Assembly (NCBI GenBank): GCA_030737835.1
Contig: JAUJYN010000045.1
Location: 582,905 to 646,904 of the forward strand
DNA: 64,000 bases
Reading direction: 5' to 3'
From: Acorus gramineus
Taxonomy: Eukaryota > Streptophyta > Magnoliopsida > Acorales > Acoraceae
Position 1 is the first letter of the stretch, and every line of letters begins with the position of its first letter. Below the pieces are notes generated by a model. That model made no database searches and was not told where the DNA came from. It saw only the letters and a list, made by a program, of their open reading frames with translations. The translations under genes were made by a program, and so were the position numbers. Positions 11,901-23,024 of the stretch are shown piece after piece.

Positions 11901-12694
11901 GATGTAAAATCATCATTAAGTTTAATGTCAAAAGTTTAATATAAAAAAAATTTAACAGTGACATCTGTATTTATTTATTTTATTTTGTTTGTGACACCTG
12001 TCTTACATACATATCTTTTATAATAACTGTTTACACCAGGACAGTTTCACTTTCGTGTGATTTTTATTTATTTATTTATTTTAATTATTTTTAATTTTGT
12101 TACATGTATACGTTTGGTGATCAGAAATATCTCTAAGTGTATGTTTTATATTGTGATAATTTGTTTAAAATAAAACATCTTGAAAGTCTAACAAATTCTT
12201 TATACATGTATATATTATTTATCTTGATATATATGTATAGAAACTATATTATTTTATTAATAAAAATAAAAATACAGAACCACATATACTCTCGCATACC
12301 GCATATACTCTATGTGTTACTCCAGCCACACACAAACCGCATATCGCATATAAAAGCACTGAGAATAACTAATAACTTACCAAATGTGATTTTAAGTTGA
12401 ATTAGAAATGTAAATGTAAAACATTTAAAAGATTGAACAGAGTTTATAATAATTAAATCATTTTAAGTTGCCATGCTGGGTAAGACTACCTTATTTTTTT
12501 GGTATGATTATCGAATAAAAACTACTAATTTGGGTGTTTAAAATTTTATATGTTTTTTTTTTTTAGTACTTTCCGACTTTGGAAACAATTTTTAATTTTT
12601 TCGTGGTGTCTTTTCACATTTTGGGAATTAATTTATTTGTCACTTCAAAAAACTAAAGTCGGCTAACAATTAAAGACGCTTATTAATTTAGAAA

Positions 12695-13922
12695 CAATAA
12701 TGATTCCCAAGCCCCAACTTCACAGGCCCCATCAAAGGCCCCATGTGGTGGCATGTGTCAAATACCTGTTATACCCTTAGTTAATTATTTTATTTTTTTT
12801 TATAACTGATCCCCACAAAATAAGGAGACAATTATGATTGATTAAATAAAAAATAAAAAAAAATCTTTAAATAAAAAAAAGTGAAGGTAAGTCTAGACGG
12901 ACACAACTTTCTTTCGAATAAACTCTTTTTAATCAAATCTTTGTATTGAGATGGTCTCTTCTCTTCCAACCTAAACTTTTCAAAGATCTCCAAAAAAAAA
13001 CCCAACTATGAATGAAGAGTATTATAACATGCAAAAGAAGTCAATTATAGGCGGTGATCAGATCAACATAGAAAGGAGGATGATAAAAATGATGGAGGAT
13101 GCTACAAAGCGTTTCACTGTTTCTTTGTTCTATTGTTTCTAAGGTTAGTTACATTTAATTTATATATGATTTGTATGATGTTAATGTTACATTTCTGACA
13201 TCGAATAAATGTAACAGTCTGAAATGTAACATTTATTCGTGTATTGCATTTGTTTCAATGCAAGTAGTAATTTATATTTGTTACATTTATTAACGTAACA
13301 GTCAAATACATATATTTGTTAAATGTATCACACAACAAAAAAGGTGTTTGACATTTTCTATAAAATGTAACTGATTATTGAAAATAGAATCTGTTTATAA
13401 ATTGTTTAAATGTAAATGTAACAATTTTTATGTAAATGTAACAAATAAGATATAAATATTTAAGAAATGTACTTGATGTAACTGCTTCATATAGTAATAT
13501 ATATGTTTTTTTTTATTTAAATTTGAATACAATAAATACCTGAATTTTTTAATGTTCAGTTAATAACATTCTTAAAAAAAATTTAATGTGTATAATAAGA
13601 ATATAAGTTTGAAGAAGAATTTTGATTAAAACAATTTAGATAATTTTTTATGTAATTTAGTTTTAATTGTAATTTAGGTAAGGATTTCAAAATTCAAAAT
13701 TTGAAATGGATAAGTGGATTTCAAGATTCACTCCTAACCGAATAGAGAAAATGGGGGGATTTGGGTTAATGGGATAGATTTTTAATGAAGGGCATATTTG
13801 TATTTTGACATTTTCTCCTTTTTGAAAAGTCAACCAACCAATTAATAGGAACCAATAAAATGATGACACCTCATGGGGCCTATGAGTGGGGCTTATTTTT
13901 TGGGGCCTGGGTATCACCACTG
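12695..13922. mobile_element. MULE-type element, 1.23 kb, family B copy 1
   Basis: The left end starts CAATAATGATTCCCAAGCCCC; the right end in reverse starts CAGTGGTGATACCCAGGCCCC, 17 of 21 positions equal, and the similarity continues about 60 bp inward. A perfect 9-bp target duplication ATTTAGAAA flanks it (12686-12694 and 13923-13931). The interior has many ATGTAACATTT-type motifs in both orientations and no convincing reading frame. It shares both ends, and an internal phrase AATGAAGGGnATnT near the right end, with the element at 16601-17991. Confidence 0.88.
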
Positions 13923-13978
13923 ATTTAGAAATGCCAAGAAAAAGAGAGCCACATCCACCTTCCCCTCTATTTCCTGGC

Positions 13979-14441
13979 AAGGTTTTAATGAGGCAGTGTC
14001 AAACGCATACACTATTATACGATTAAGTTACATTGTACTCTTTTTCCTTCGCTTTGGTTTTTTCCCATTGGGTTTTCCAAGCAAGGTTTTAATGAGGCAA
14101 TTTTCTTAGCGTGGTGGTCATCCAAGGGGGAGTGTTGTGAATATGGTGGATAACCACAACTTCTCTAACCCATAACCTCCCCCACTCTTCAACTCCATAA
14201 CCTCCCCCACTCTTCTATTCCATAACACTCCCATTATTGCCCCACTATCTCCCCCTCACCTCTATAAACTTGTAACTCTCCACCTTTGAGATTCCTCTAT
14301 GCACCCTATAAATAGAGGGGTTCTCTCTTGTATTCAACCAACAAATAGTGAATAAGAATCTCTCTCTACTTTTCTTCTCTATATACTTGTGTGCTTTGTT
14401 TATATACTCTTATGTATTCATATTCTATTTAGTTTACAACA
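13979..14441 (+). mobile_element. 3' end of a Ty1/copia element (3' leader, purine tract and one LTR)
   Basis: The LTR runs 14133-14441 (309 bp) from TGTTGTGAATATGG to TTTACAACA. Directly before it is AAGGGGGAG, the polypurine tract, and further left the typical copia 3' phrase CCATTGGGTTTTCC and TTTTAATGAGGCA, the latter present twice (13983 and 14088). No protein-coding part or 5' LTR is seen to the left, so this is a fossil end of a larger element. Confidence 0.8.
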
Positions 14442-15000
14442 TAATTATATTTTTCCTCTCTTGAAAATTGTGATTACTATACTAATTACCTTAATCACTG
14501 TTTTTAGGAAGAGAACAAATCACGTTTTACATCTCTTTTAAAACTGTGTTTGGAAATTTCTTTCACATTACATATGCTTTTAAAAATAGCTTTTGGAAAG
14601 AAAAAAAAAACATATTTTTGTTGGATTTTTTTTAAAAAGTAGTCCAAAGGTTATCTTTTACTTTCTTTAATAATTGTGATAGATAAATAAATTTGAAAAT
14701 GTGCTTAAATTAAACATTTTTCCTGTAATGATAAAAATCTAAAAACTCTAAAGTTCATTTTTAAACATTGTCTAATTTTTTTATTGGATAAATATCCAAC
14801 AGAATGCCGATGGATATAAGCTATTAAAATGAAGCAAAACAATACACAGTAATTAGTCATTACTATAAGCATCTCAAATAAAATATCTTTTATTTTATCT
14901 TCTCATAAAATTTATTAAAATTGGATTCTTAGAAAATTTATTTATGAACTAGGGCTACAAATTCATTTTTAAGTCTACACTCATAAAACTAACTTAAGAA
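14442..15000. other. AT-rich intergenic stretch
   Basis: I see no reading frame, repeat pair or RNA gene here beyond homopolymer A and T runs. Confidence 0.6.
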
Positions 15001-15180
15001 GCTGGCTTGAAATACTTGCATGCCAAGCAAAAGAGTGAGAAAGGGAGAATGAGAGTGTCCCCCACCAAGTCCTTCTTCCATTGTTTTTTCTGCTTTTCCA
15101 TACATTATCTTTTTCGAGTCTTATGTTATGGGAGAGTGTACTGTGGATTCGAGTCACCAAATAATGGTAATTTTTTTTCT
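15001..15180 (+). repeat. Diverged duplicate of the NOV-like upstream region (6470-6690)
   Basis: Shared order of phrases: AATACTTGCATGCCAAGCAA, a GA/GAGA-rich run, CCCCCACCAAGTC, CTTCC, TTTCGAGT, and GATTCGAGTCAC versus AATTCGAGTTCAC. The copy at 6470-6690 has the 46-bp tandem duplication; this one does not. It is a dispersed duplicate of either promoter DNA or an unrecognised repeat. Confidence 0.6.
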
Positions 15181-16000
15181 TTTTATGTAGGCATACATAA
15201 AGCTATGTTTAGTAATCTACATTTTATTAGTACTGGGAGTGGATGTGATCACGTGAAATCAAAAGACGTGTTATATCTTTTGGTGTGCGTCTTCTTTTTA
15301 AGATTCCATGGTCTTTTGGTAAGGGCGAAAAAAAAAGAGCTACAAATATAAAGAATCTGGATCCTTTACTATTCTTTTTTTGTTATGATCTTTTTTTTCT
15401 TTCTTGGGTTGCCACGTGTAATTTAATAAAATGAGTGACTGAGATTTGTTTATACGATGATCTAATTTTTTTTTTCACGTATTGTGTGCCCCACAATACT
15501 TTTTTTTTTTTTTTGACATTTATTAAGCATTTTGGTTTTTGGGATTTTTTGCATGTATAAAAAACATAGTATTTATTTTTATATCATATAAGTGATCTAT
15601 TTACTTTAATACCATTAAAATATTTAAAAATTATGCATTTTTATCATCTTAATTAAGTTTCATCAAATTTTCTACTAACTCAGTTAAAGTCATAATACCC
15701 TTATTTTTTATTTTTATATTTACCCCTACCATTAAAAATAATCTATTTATTTTTTTACTATTAAATTATTTAGTAATTTTACATATTTATCAGTCTAATT
15801 AAGTTGTCATATTTTTAAATATGTCTATTAATGCCATTAAAGCATACAAAATATCATAATAGTCTTACTTTCTACATACATACATAGACACAATCATACA
15901 CACATATATACATAAATTCTCCCACAATATTTATAAATAAAAAATCTATATTGGTTTTATGTCATAAAATATATAGGATTTTAATATTTAAATAAATAAT
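15181..16000. other. AT-rich intergenic stretch
   Basis: Long T runs and low-complexity ATTTTTA sequence. A 114-codon frame spanning 15007-15351 overlaps the repeat and has low-complexity Phe/Lys-rich composition, so I do not call it. Confidence 0.5.
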
Positions 16001-16480
16001 GATTGTAGAGGGGAAATCTCACGCTCTCTCTGGGGGCGCCACGTGTCCTAGACAATCGGATAAACGGGTAGTGCTACCTGGCCCAAAATGTAACCAAGAT
16101 GGATCACCCGAAGAGAACGGCCAAGTTTAATTGTCAAGGAGTCCCGCTCAGGAAAGCCTACCTGAGGAGTCCTGCTCGAGGAATACCTTCTCGCCAGGGG
16201 CAGGACAACTCAACAACTAAATTGGCCATTTATACCCAACACGACCATTAGAGCATCCCCAAGACTAACCATCCCGACCGGGGTTCGAACCCGGTCATAA
16301 CCATAGGAGGAAGTGCTTGCTCCTCGAGTCTCGAATCCCACAGAATCTTCCCTAGCAGAAGATTCCAACCGAAACAGAGAGACGTTTGGGAGGGAAATGA
16401 CGTGGTCATCCACCTGTCTTACGGGGACAAAGCCCAAGCCCAAACATGGGGCCGTTGTTGCGTCTTGGATTTTGGACGGA
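16000..16480. repeat. GC-rich repeat patch, possibly retroelement-derived
   Basis: Base composition jumps here: GGGGGCGCCACGTG, two related phrases GGAGTCCCGCTC and GGAGTCCTGCTCGAGG, and a TATAAATGGCC-like box on the minus strand. At 16276-16296 a 7-bp perfect stem encloses GTTCGAA, like a tRNA T-arm, but no full tRNA can be folded around it. I could not find paired LTRs or terminal TG...CA. It may be a fragment of a gypsy LTR or of a tRNA-derived retroposon. Confidence 0.35.
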
Positions 16481-18060
16481 TAATGTTACGTCTAGCCCCA
16501 TTTCTAGTTTGTTTACATGTGTTTTGAATTTTTTAAAAATAGTATAATTCATCTAATGAGTTACATGATTTTATAAAAAATGAAGTATATATTCCAATAA
16601 CAATAATGATTCACAAGCCCCATTATATATGCTCTATCTAAACCCCATGAGGTGGCATGTGTGATATTACCGATAATACCATCTTAAGCGACCGGCTTCA
16701 CTATTCCTGGATTCCTCTCTCCGCCCTCTATCATATGATTGGTGGTTATGCTATCTTTCGAGTCTTCCTTTGGCCTCCACATCGTCCTATCTCCACCTAC
16801 AGCTTTTTTTTTTGAAATCCAGGTACATTTGAAATGTATCTAACTAACCAGTTGCATTATGTTATGTGGGTTTTTTTGCATATGTTTTTGTGATTTTGTG
16901 TAATTTTATTTAATGAATGTTTATTTTGTTATATTAATTATATAATTCTAAATTATATTTTTTGCTCCATTTATGTGGTTTTTGATAATTTTTTTCATTT
17001 TTTATGTCTTTTCCATAGTAATCTAATTTTGTTTTTAAAAAAATTAAGATACATTTTCTCAAAAATCAAGATACATTTGAATTTTAACTATAAAATAATC
17101 TAAAATTGTTGGTTTACCTCTCAGAAGTGAGCCATGTTTCATCCTTTTTTGGTTTAAGTGAATGATTAATTTGTTATGTAAGCTATATAAGTTTCAGATG
17201 CATGTTTAAATTTTGAAAACTCAGTTGTATTGAAAATTCAATTATAATTAAGTTTAAATACATCGTTCTAGATCCAGTTACATTCTATGAAATCCATATC
17301 CAGATACATTTTGAAAACTCAATTGCATTGAAAATTCAGTCATAATTAAAATTCAGATACATTGTTTTAAATCCAGTTACATTCAATGGAAATCCAAATA
17401 CATGTTTAATGAACCGCTTGCATGACATTGTAGATGGAGTTCCTTTTTCATGTTTTCTATGTATACTTCTTCCTTTCTTTCTCTCATTTCAATTAATGGA
17501 ATCACTAACACATTCTGTTTTTTAGACACATTCATTTTGTTCCTATATGACTTTCAGGTAAAAAAACATCTTTTGCTTCAAAATTGATGCGTGCAGCAGC
17601 AAATAATTTGGGATTGAAAACTCAGATTTTTCCTCGTTCTTGATCAAGTGTGCAAATTTTTCCCATCTTATTCCTCCCATTCCATGATTTTCATGAAATG
17701 ATTAATGAAGCTTAGAGGCAATATGAGTTTTGATGGCTTCTTTTGACGTTGAAAGTTTTTTTTTATGGCGTTTGATTTTTTTTTATGGTGTTCGATTTTG
17801 TTGGAGAAGTTGTTAGGGTTCCTATGAAAGAGGAGAGAAAGTTGGAGAAAAACGTGGGTTTTTAATGAAGGGTATTTAGGTATTTTGCCTTTTCAAGTAA
17901 TTTAAAAGTTAAACATGCAGCCAATCAGATTATGACACCTAATGGGGCTTATAATTGGGGCTTATATTTTGGGGACTATGTAACAGGACTCTTCCAATAA
18001 ATTACATTGATGCATTTATAGAAAATGTTAAAAAAAATTTCGAAGTCCATTCATTCATTC
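16480..18060 (+). mobile_element. MITE family A, copy 2, split by a MULE insertion
   Basis: The two halves (16480-16600 and 18001-18060) line up continuously with 18230-18385: AATTTTTTAAAAATAGTAT, TTACATGATTTTATAAAA and AATGAAGTATAT, then ATTCCAATAA, then after the insert ATTACATTGATGCATTTA and AGAAAATGTTAAAAAA. The 9-bp TTCCAATAA occurs once in the intact copy and twice here, on either side of the MULE at 16601-17991. Confidence 0.75.
16601..17991. mobile_element. MULE-type element, 1.39 kb, family B copy 2, nested in MITE A
   Basis: The left end CAATAATGATTCACAAGCCCC nearly equals that of 12695-13922. The right subterminal region (TTTTTAATGAAGGGTATTT, GACACCTAATGGGGC) also matches that copy. 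A perfect 9-bp duplication TTCCAATAA flanks it (16592-16600 and 17992-18000). The interior carries many repeats of CCAGATACATT and CCAGTTACATTC. There is no recognisable transposase, so it is non-autonomous. Confidence 0.88.
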
Positions 18061-18229
18061 ATTCAATTGACTTGAGCATTGTAGTCCCTTTGGCCAGCAC
18101 CACACCGATGTCCCCTAGGCTCTTTGTGTATAGGATTTCAAGCGCGACGACCCGGATCCTCACCCGGAGGTGAACTTCCGTCTCTTTTATTCATTCAGAG
18201 TTTAGATGCAATGTAATTAAGGAATAGTA

Positions 18230-18487
18230 TTGTGAATTTTCCGTCTCTTTTCCTGTCTACATGTGCTGTGAATTTTTAAAAATAGTATGCATCATCTAAT
18301 GAGGTACATGATTTTATAAAAAATGAAGTATATACTCCAATAAATTGCATGGATACAATTACAGAAAATATAAAAAATTTCTATAAAAGAATATATATCG
18401 TTAATGTGAGTATATGTTCTGGTGATTTTCTTTTGACGCATATGGGACTGGAATTTGGGGCTGAAAAAAAGACTGTGTAACAACACT
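18230..18487 (+). mobile_element. MITE family A, copy 3 (unoccupied site)
   Basis: An uninterrupted relative of the split copy at 16480-18060, ending GTGTAACAACACTCT, which is the reverse of the start of the copy at 11678. Preceding sequence 18101-18180 is GC-richer, and on the minus strand has a short protein-like frame I do not recognise. Confidence 0.65.
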
Positions 18488-19730
18488 CTAAGATTAAACA
18501 TGCATTTTTTTACTCATTTGATTTATTGAATGGGTATTTATGTCACTTTATCTTGAGAAAGGAAAATTCAGAAATGAGGGTTGGAATACTTATTGGAAAA
18601 TGAGGGGAAAAAAAGAGAGAGTGTGTGGTTGTTTCTCTATTTTGAGGTAAAAATGAGGATTTGAGTTGGAGATGCTCTTAATACATTAACCATTTTCTAA
18701 GGTAGAATTTTAAGGTCCCATTTAAAAATGCAATGGATAATGGTTAGCTTGAATCCAGAAAATAGTTAAATATTTGTGCTCTTATCTAAGATATATGTAT
18801 TTATTTTAATATATATATTCTAAATAAACATATATGAATTGAAGACTATCAAGATTATCACGGTGTGCTTGTGGGCGATATAACGCTCAAGAAATGAAGT
18901 TGTGTTCATAGGAGCAACTTACCCTTTCAAAAATCTATTGGAGATGTCATCGCATAACATAAGAGACTGAGAGTTAGTATGTGCAAGAGAATACTTTCAG
19001 CATTGTTGAGTATCAGGGCTGGCTATTGTGGGGAGGAGTCGAAACATTTTCTATTCTATCCCGCAGATCATTTTGTCTCTTCTCTCCTTTTATTGTGTCA
19101 TTTTTCTGTTTTTTCTCTTCTCGTTTATCACCCCACTTTGAACATTGTCTATTTTTTATACTTATTGAAACAGATATGACTATATTTTAACTATAAAAAT
19201 GAGCGGTCATAATATTCTAGGTTGGTTTGGATTTTCAATTTGGAACTCAATCCAAACTAGGTGAGAAATAATCACAGTAATGATTTTTTAATCAATTCAC
19301 CTCTACTTGGATAACTTTGATTGGATGAAATGTTCCAGGTTATCTGTTTTAAAATGGTTTGATGAACTTTCAAATGCTTTAAAAATGTGTGTTACAAAAA
19401 ATTATTTATCTTTCCATAGTTTTTAAGATGTTTAATTTGTTTATAATTATTATAACAATTTCAAAAAAAAATATTCGTTTTCTCTGTCAAAAAATCTTTA
19501 AAAAATTTACAAACTTATCTCAAAACGGTGCTTTCTTTTATAATGTGTAATAAGACCGCTCTGAAGTTATTAATATATTTTTTCTGGATTACATTGCCAT
19601 GATTTTTCTTATTTTCAAAACCGGTTATGACTGTAATAATTACTTTGAAGTCATCTGCTCATCTAATATATTCAATTATGTTCATCACTTCGAAAAATGA
19701 AAGAAGGCTAAAACTAAAAAAAGGTTTAGG
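18488..19730. other. Intergenic stretch, no supported gene
   Basis: AT-rich DNA with scattered T runs. Short open frames around 18979-19190 are Phe/Ser/Leu-rich low-complexity and have no context supporting them. Confidence 0.5.
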
Positions 19731-20513
19731 TGTTGGGTATTTTCATAATTTGAATTCATTTAGTTTGGGTTTTAGTGGTCCCCCCATGAGAAGATGAAAG
19801 TGGTCCTAACAATTAGTTCCACATCGGTTGTTTGTAAAAGGTTTTGAGTATTTATAAGGAGAGCTCAATCTACTCTAATGAAGTTCTTTTAGTGGACACC
19901 TTATGGTGGACCTTTGATGCGGGGTGGTCACCACCACGCGCATCGCGCGCGCGCGTATTGGACGTTTTAGGGCGCACTTGGCACTTGAATGTCCGATGAA
20001 GAAACGTTCAGATGCAATGTGCACTGTTGGATTGACAGTTGGTGGTTATATTCATCAAGAGGTGCCATTGGAAGGAATCCATCTCGTGATGGACAATCTG
20101 GACCGCACGATCGCATGGAAATGGTGGACCATCGATCGGATGGTTGCTGTAACTCCCCATTCATGAAAGCGTGTCTCATTTGAATGAAAAGGCACCATTA
20201 TGCCTATAAATGGAGACCACCAGATCCAAAACTAAATACATCAACTACTCATCTTCTTTTTCTTTCCATTACGAGTTAGCATCATCAGCCCCTTCAAACA
20301 GAGAGTTCTAAGAGGTTTAGATAGAGAGTACAAACTCTGTTCTTAACACCTACAGTGGGCTTCATTGTATCCTGAAGGCAGCACTTCATCAATCCCTAGT
20401 GTACTCGCGGTCTATACCGGAAAGGGAGAAGTCTGTCTAAAAGCATTCAACACAGTTGATCCTTGAAGCACTAGCATTGGTCATGTCTCCTTTCATTGTC
20501 CCTATTTCCAACA
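19731..20513 (+). mobile_element. Solo LTR, 783 bp
   Basis: Begins TGTTGGGTAT and ends CCCTATTTCCAACA, so the ends form the short inverted repeat TGTTGG/CCAACA. Flanks TTAGG (19726-19730) and TTAGA (20514-20518) agree at four of five positions. Two TATA-like boxes (TTTATAAGG and CCTATAAATGG) lie inside, and the phrase TTCCACATCGG is common in plant LTRs. No internal retroelement sequence adjoins either side, which is the mark of recombination between two LTRs. The family is probably copia; an alternating GCGCGC tract lies near 19940. Confidence 0.7.
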
Positions 20514-21152
20514 TTAGAGACATGGGCGGATCCAAGACTCTATTTCAGATGAGTTGAACTCATCTTTTGATGAAATTTTATATATAAATAAATTATTTTC
20601 ATAATTAAAATTTAGTCAAAATGACATAGAGATGTAAAAAATTAAAGACTATATAATTAAGCACTATTGAAATTGAGCTTTGTAATGTTTAAAAATAGGT
20701 TTTTTTTTTTAAATTGTATCTTTTAATGAAATGAAATTGTATAAATCTACTTTATTGCAAAAATAAATAAGAACAAAAATTAAAAAAAAAAATTTAAATA
20801 TCATGGACTTGTCGCATATACAGAGATGGACAATGAAAGAGGGGTTGTGTAAATTTAAAACTAGAGTTAATATTAATGTGGGCTATGTGGCAATAGGGTT
20901 TTTTTGAGAAAGGGTCGGGCTATAGTCCGCCCTTGTTTAGGAAGATTCCCATGCCAAGAGAAAGAGAGCCACATAAACATTTAATCAATTTATTAAACCA
21001 AACTTATTATAAACAGGCTTACCTATAAAAAGAAACCAAAAATATGTGGATTCAAGTCTTACTAATTCACCATATAGTTTTATACCACAGATGTAACCCA
21101 TTAATATTCTTTTAACAAAATAAAATAAAACAAAATAAAACTAATCAACAAG
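20514..21152. other. Intergenic stretch
   Basis: AT-rich. The phrase CATGCCAAGAGAAAGAGAGCCACAT at 20951 recalls 13932-13955, so another dispersed repeat is likely, but I cannot set its limits. Confidence 0.4.
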
Positions 21153-21163
21153 TCACATGTTAT

Positions 21164-21400
21164 GGTCCTCTTTTTAGAGTTGGGGATGTAGCATCACAGA
21201 GACGTGGGCGGTGCAGATCATAGGGGAGCAGCTTACCATTGAGGTGTGAGACGTTGGCATGCAGTTTTGGGCGCTTGCTTTTGCTCTTTTACTTGCATTT
21301 TATTTTATTTTTTCTATTTTTTTTTACTTAGTTCAGAATTGTACTAGGATTTTATTTAATGAAATCGCAGTAGCAATATCTACCTCCTTCAAAAAAAATA
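21164..21400 (+). mobile_element. 5'-truncated LINE, 3' end only
   Basis: A T-rich 3' tail with TTGTACTAGGATTTTATTT and ATGAAATCGCAGTAG ends in an A8 run. The 11-bp TCACATGTTAT sits on both sides (21153-21163 and 21401-21411). A-tail plus target duplication and no coding sequence indicate a severely 5'-truncated LINE insertion. Confidence 0.72.
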
Positions 21401-21411
21401 TCACATGTTAT

Positions 21412-23024
21412 CCCCATTAAAATGCAATAATTGGAAATTAAACACACTTTGCATAGGTCACATTTATCTTTGTATTTAGATGGATTTTAGAATTCTCATA
21501 TGAAGATCACAATTTTCACCTTTGCGCTCCCCACCTTATCCATCAGTGTTTATTTGTATAATTTTGATTGTTTTTAGAAAGCCATGAAAACATAGCTTTT
21601 GAAAAACAAATATCCAAACGTGACCTTAGTGTTATAAGTAATACATTGATTAATAGTGTCCATACATTGTGTGTAAAAAAGCAAGTAATGTCTCAAATAT
21701 ATCCTTTTTTCATGTAATAGAACAATGGACAAGACTGCAGCCTTATGGGTTGTTTGGACATGCGGCCGAGAACTCCGTATTTGAAAAAATGATGGCGTGT
21801 TAGAGAAGCTTTGCTCAGAGCTTCTCAAAAGCAAAAAAATTTGACCTGCGAATTAATGCTGTGTGGACAGTGTAAATGTAGACGCCAAAAAAATATTTGG
21901 ATCGACAGTGACCCTACGCTAGATTCTCCGCCCCTCTGCAAATCCAAATTGGTTCTTAGACAAATTGCCTGGGATACATAATTCAAGCTAGATCCGTCCA
22001 TCTTAACTCTATGTGGATCCCAAGATGGGTATTAGCAAAGAATGGTTGGCCGTTGGGTTCCTGTAATCTCCACTACTTGTTATATATACGTAAAAGTGGG
22101 TCCAGGTAATCAAGCAGTTCATCGGGTGTCAGGGGTTGCCCTCTTTTGGCTCATATTTTAGAGCGTTGTAAAACTCAATTTTTTTTATAGTTTAAAATAC
22201 AGTCTTATATATCTTATTAAAAATTCAGTGAAACATGTATCTCATTAGACGATATATATACCTCGTTAATTTTTTTCTTACACTTATTAAAAATTAATTT
22301 ATTCAACTCAAAATAGAAGATATATATTTTTTATTAAAACGTATACCTCATTAGACTTTATTATTTTTTTAAAAATAAAAACATATATATATTTTATTTG
22401 AGTTTTGATTGATAAAAATATATAGACTCCAAAATAGGGCAACATAGATATAAGAGTCTACAAAACTATACACCACCAGCAAGAACTATACATCCTAACT
22501 ATTAAAGTCAGGATCTTGACTATGTATACATGCTATACATTCTTAACACTATCAAAATGCTGATGTACAAGCCTTCTAATTATGCCTTATATGATGGGTA
22601 ATAAGAGCCAAGAAGTTACCCAACAGGGTTGGTGCAAGCTATAGCTTTAGCACCAACCCCCTCAAGGGCATCTCATGTCTGAATCACAGGAAAAGAAAAT
22701 AAATAGATTAAATCGCTTTGAGGTTGGTTTTTATGGGCCTTTGGCTCATAAGCTCATTGTATGTCGAGAGCTAATACATTCAGTTTTTTTTACAATCTAT
22801 TTTACAATCTTATACATTATGATAATTTAGTATATACTGCGATATTATAATGTATAGATTCTATCATAGTGTATGATAGAATCTTTCCACAGTCATTTGC
22901 GCCTATTATATGTATAGGGAGTTGGACATATCCTAGAATGATGTATGTTTTAACTCTAGTTATAATAGAGACTATGAGCGCTAATACACTCTGTCCGTTT
23001 TGTAACTTGTTTTGCAGCCACATA
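21412..23024. other. Intergenic stretch with small repeats
   Basis: At 22620-22680 a phrase CCCAACAGGGTTGGTGCAAG with partial palindrome suggests a MITE. The stretches around 22770-22890 and 22980-23070 resemble one another (CTAATACA, TACATTATGATAA, CTATnATAGTGTATGAT), prefiguring the tandem array that follows. No gene is supported. Confidence 0.45.

Noticed and set aside
16276-16296. tRNA gene at the GTTCGAA hairpin
   Set aside because: No matching acceptor stem, D-arm or anticodon arm can be placed at the proper distance on either strand.
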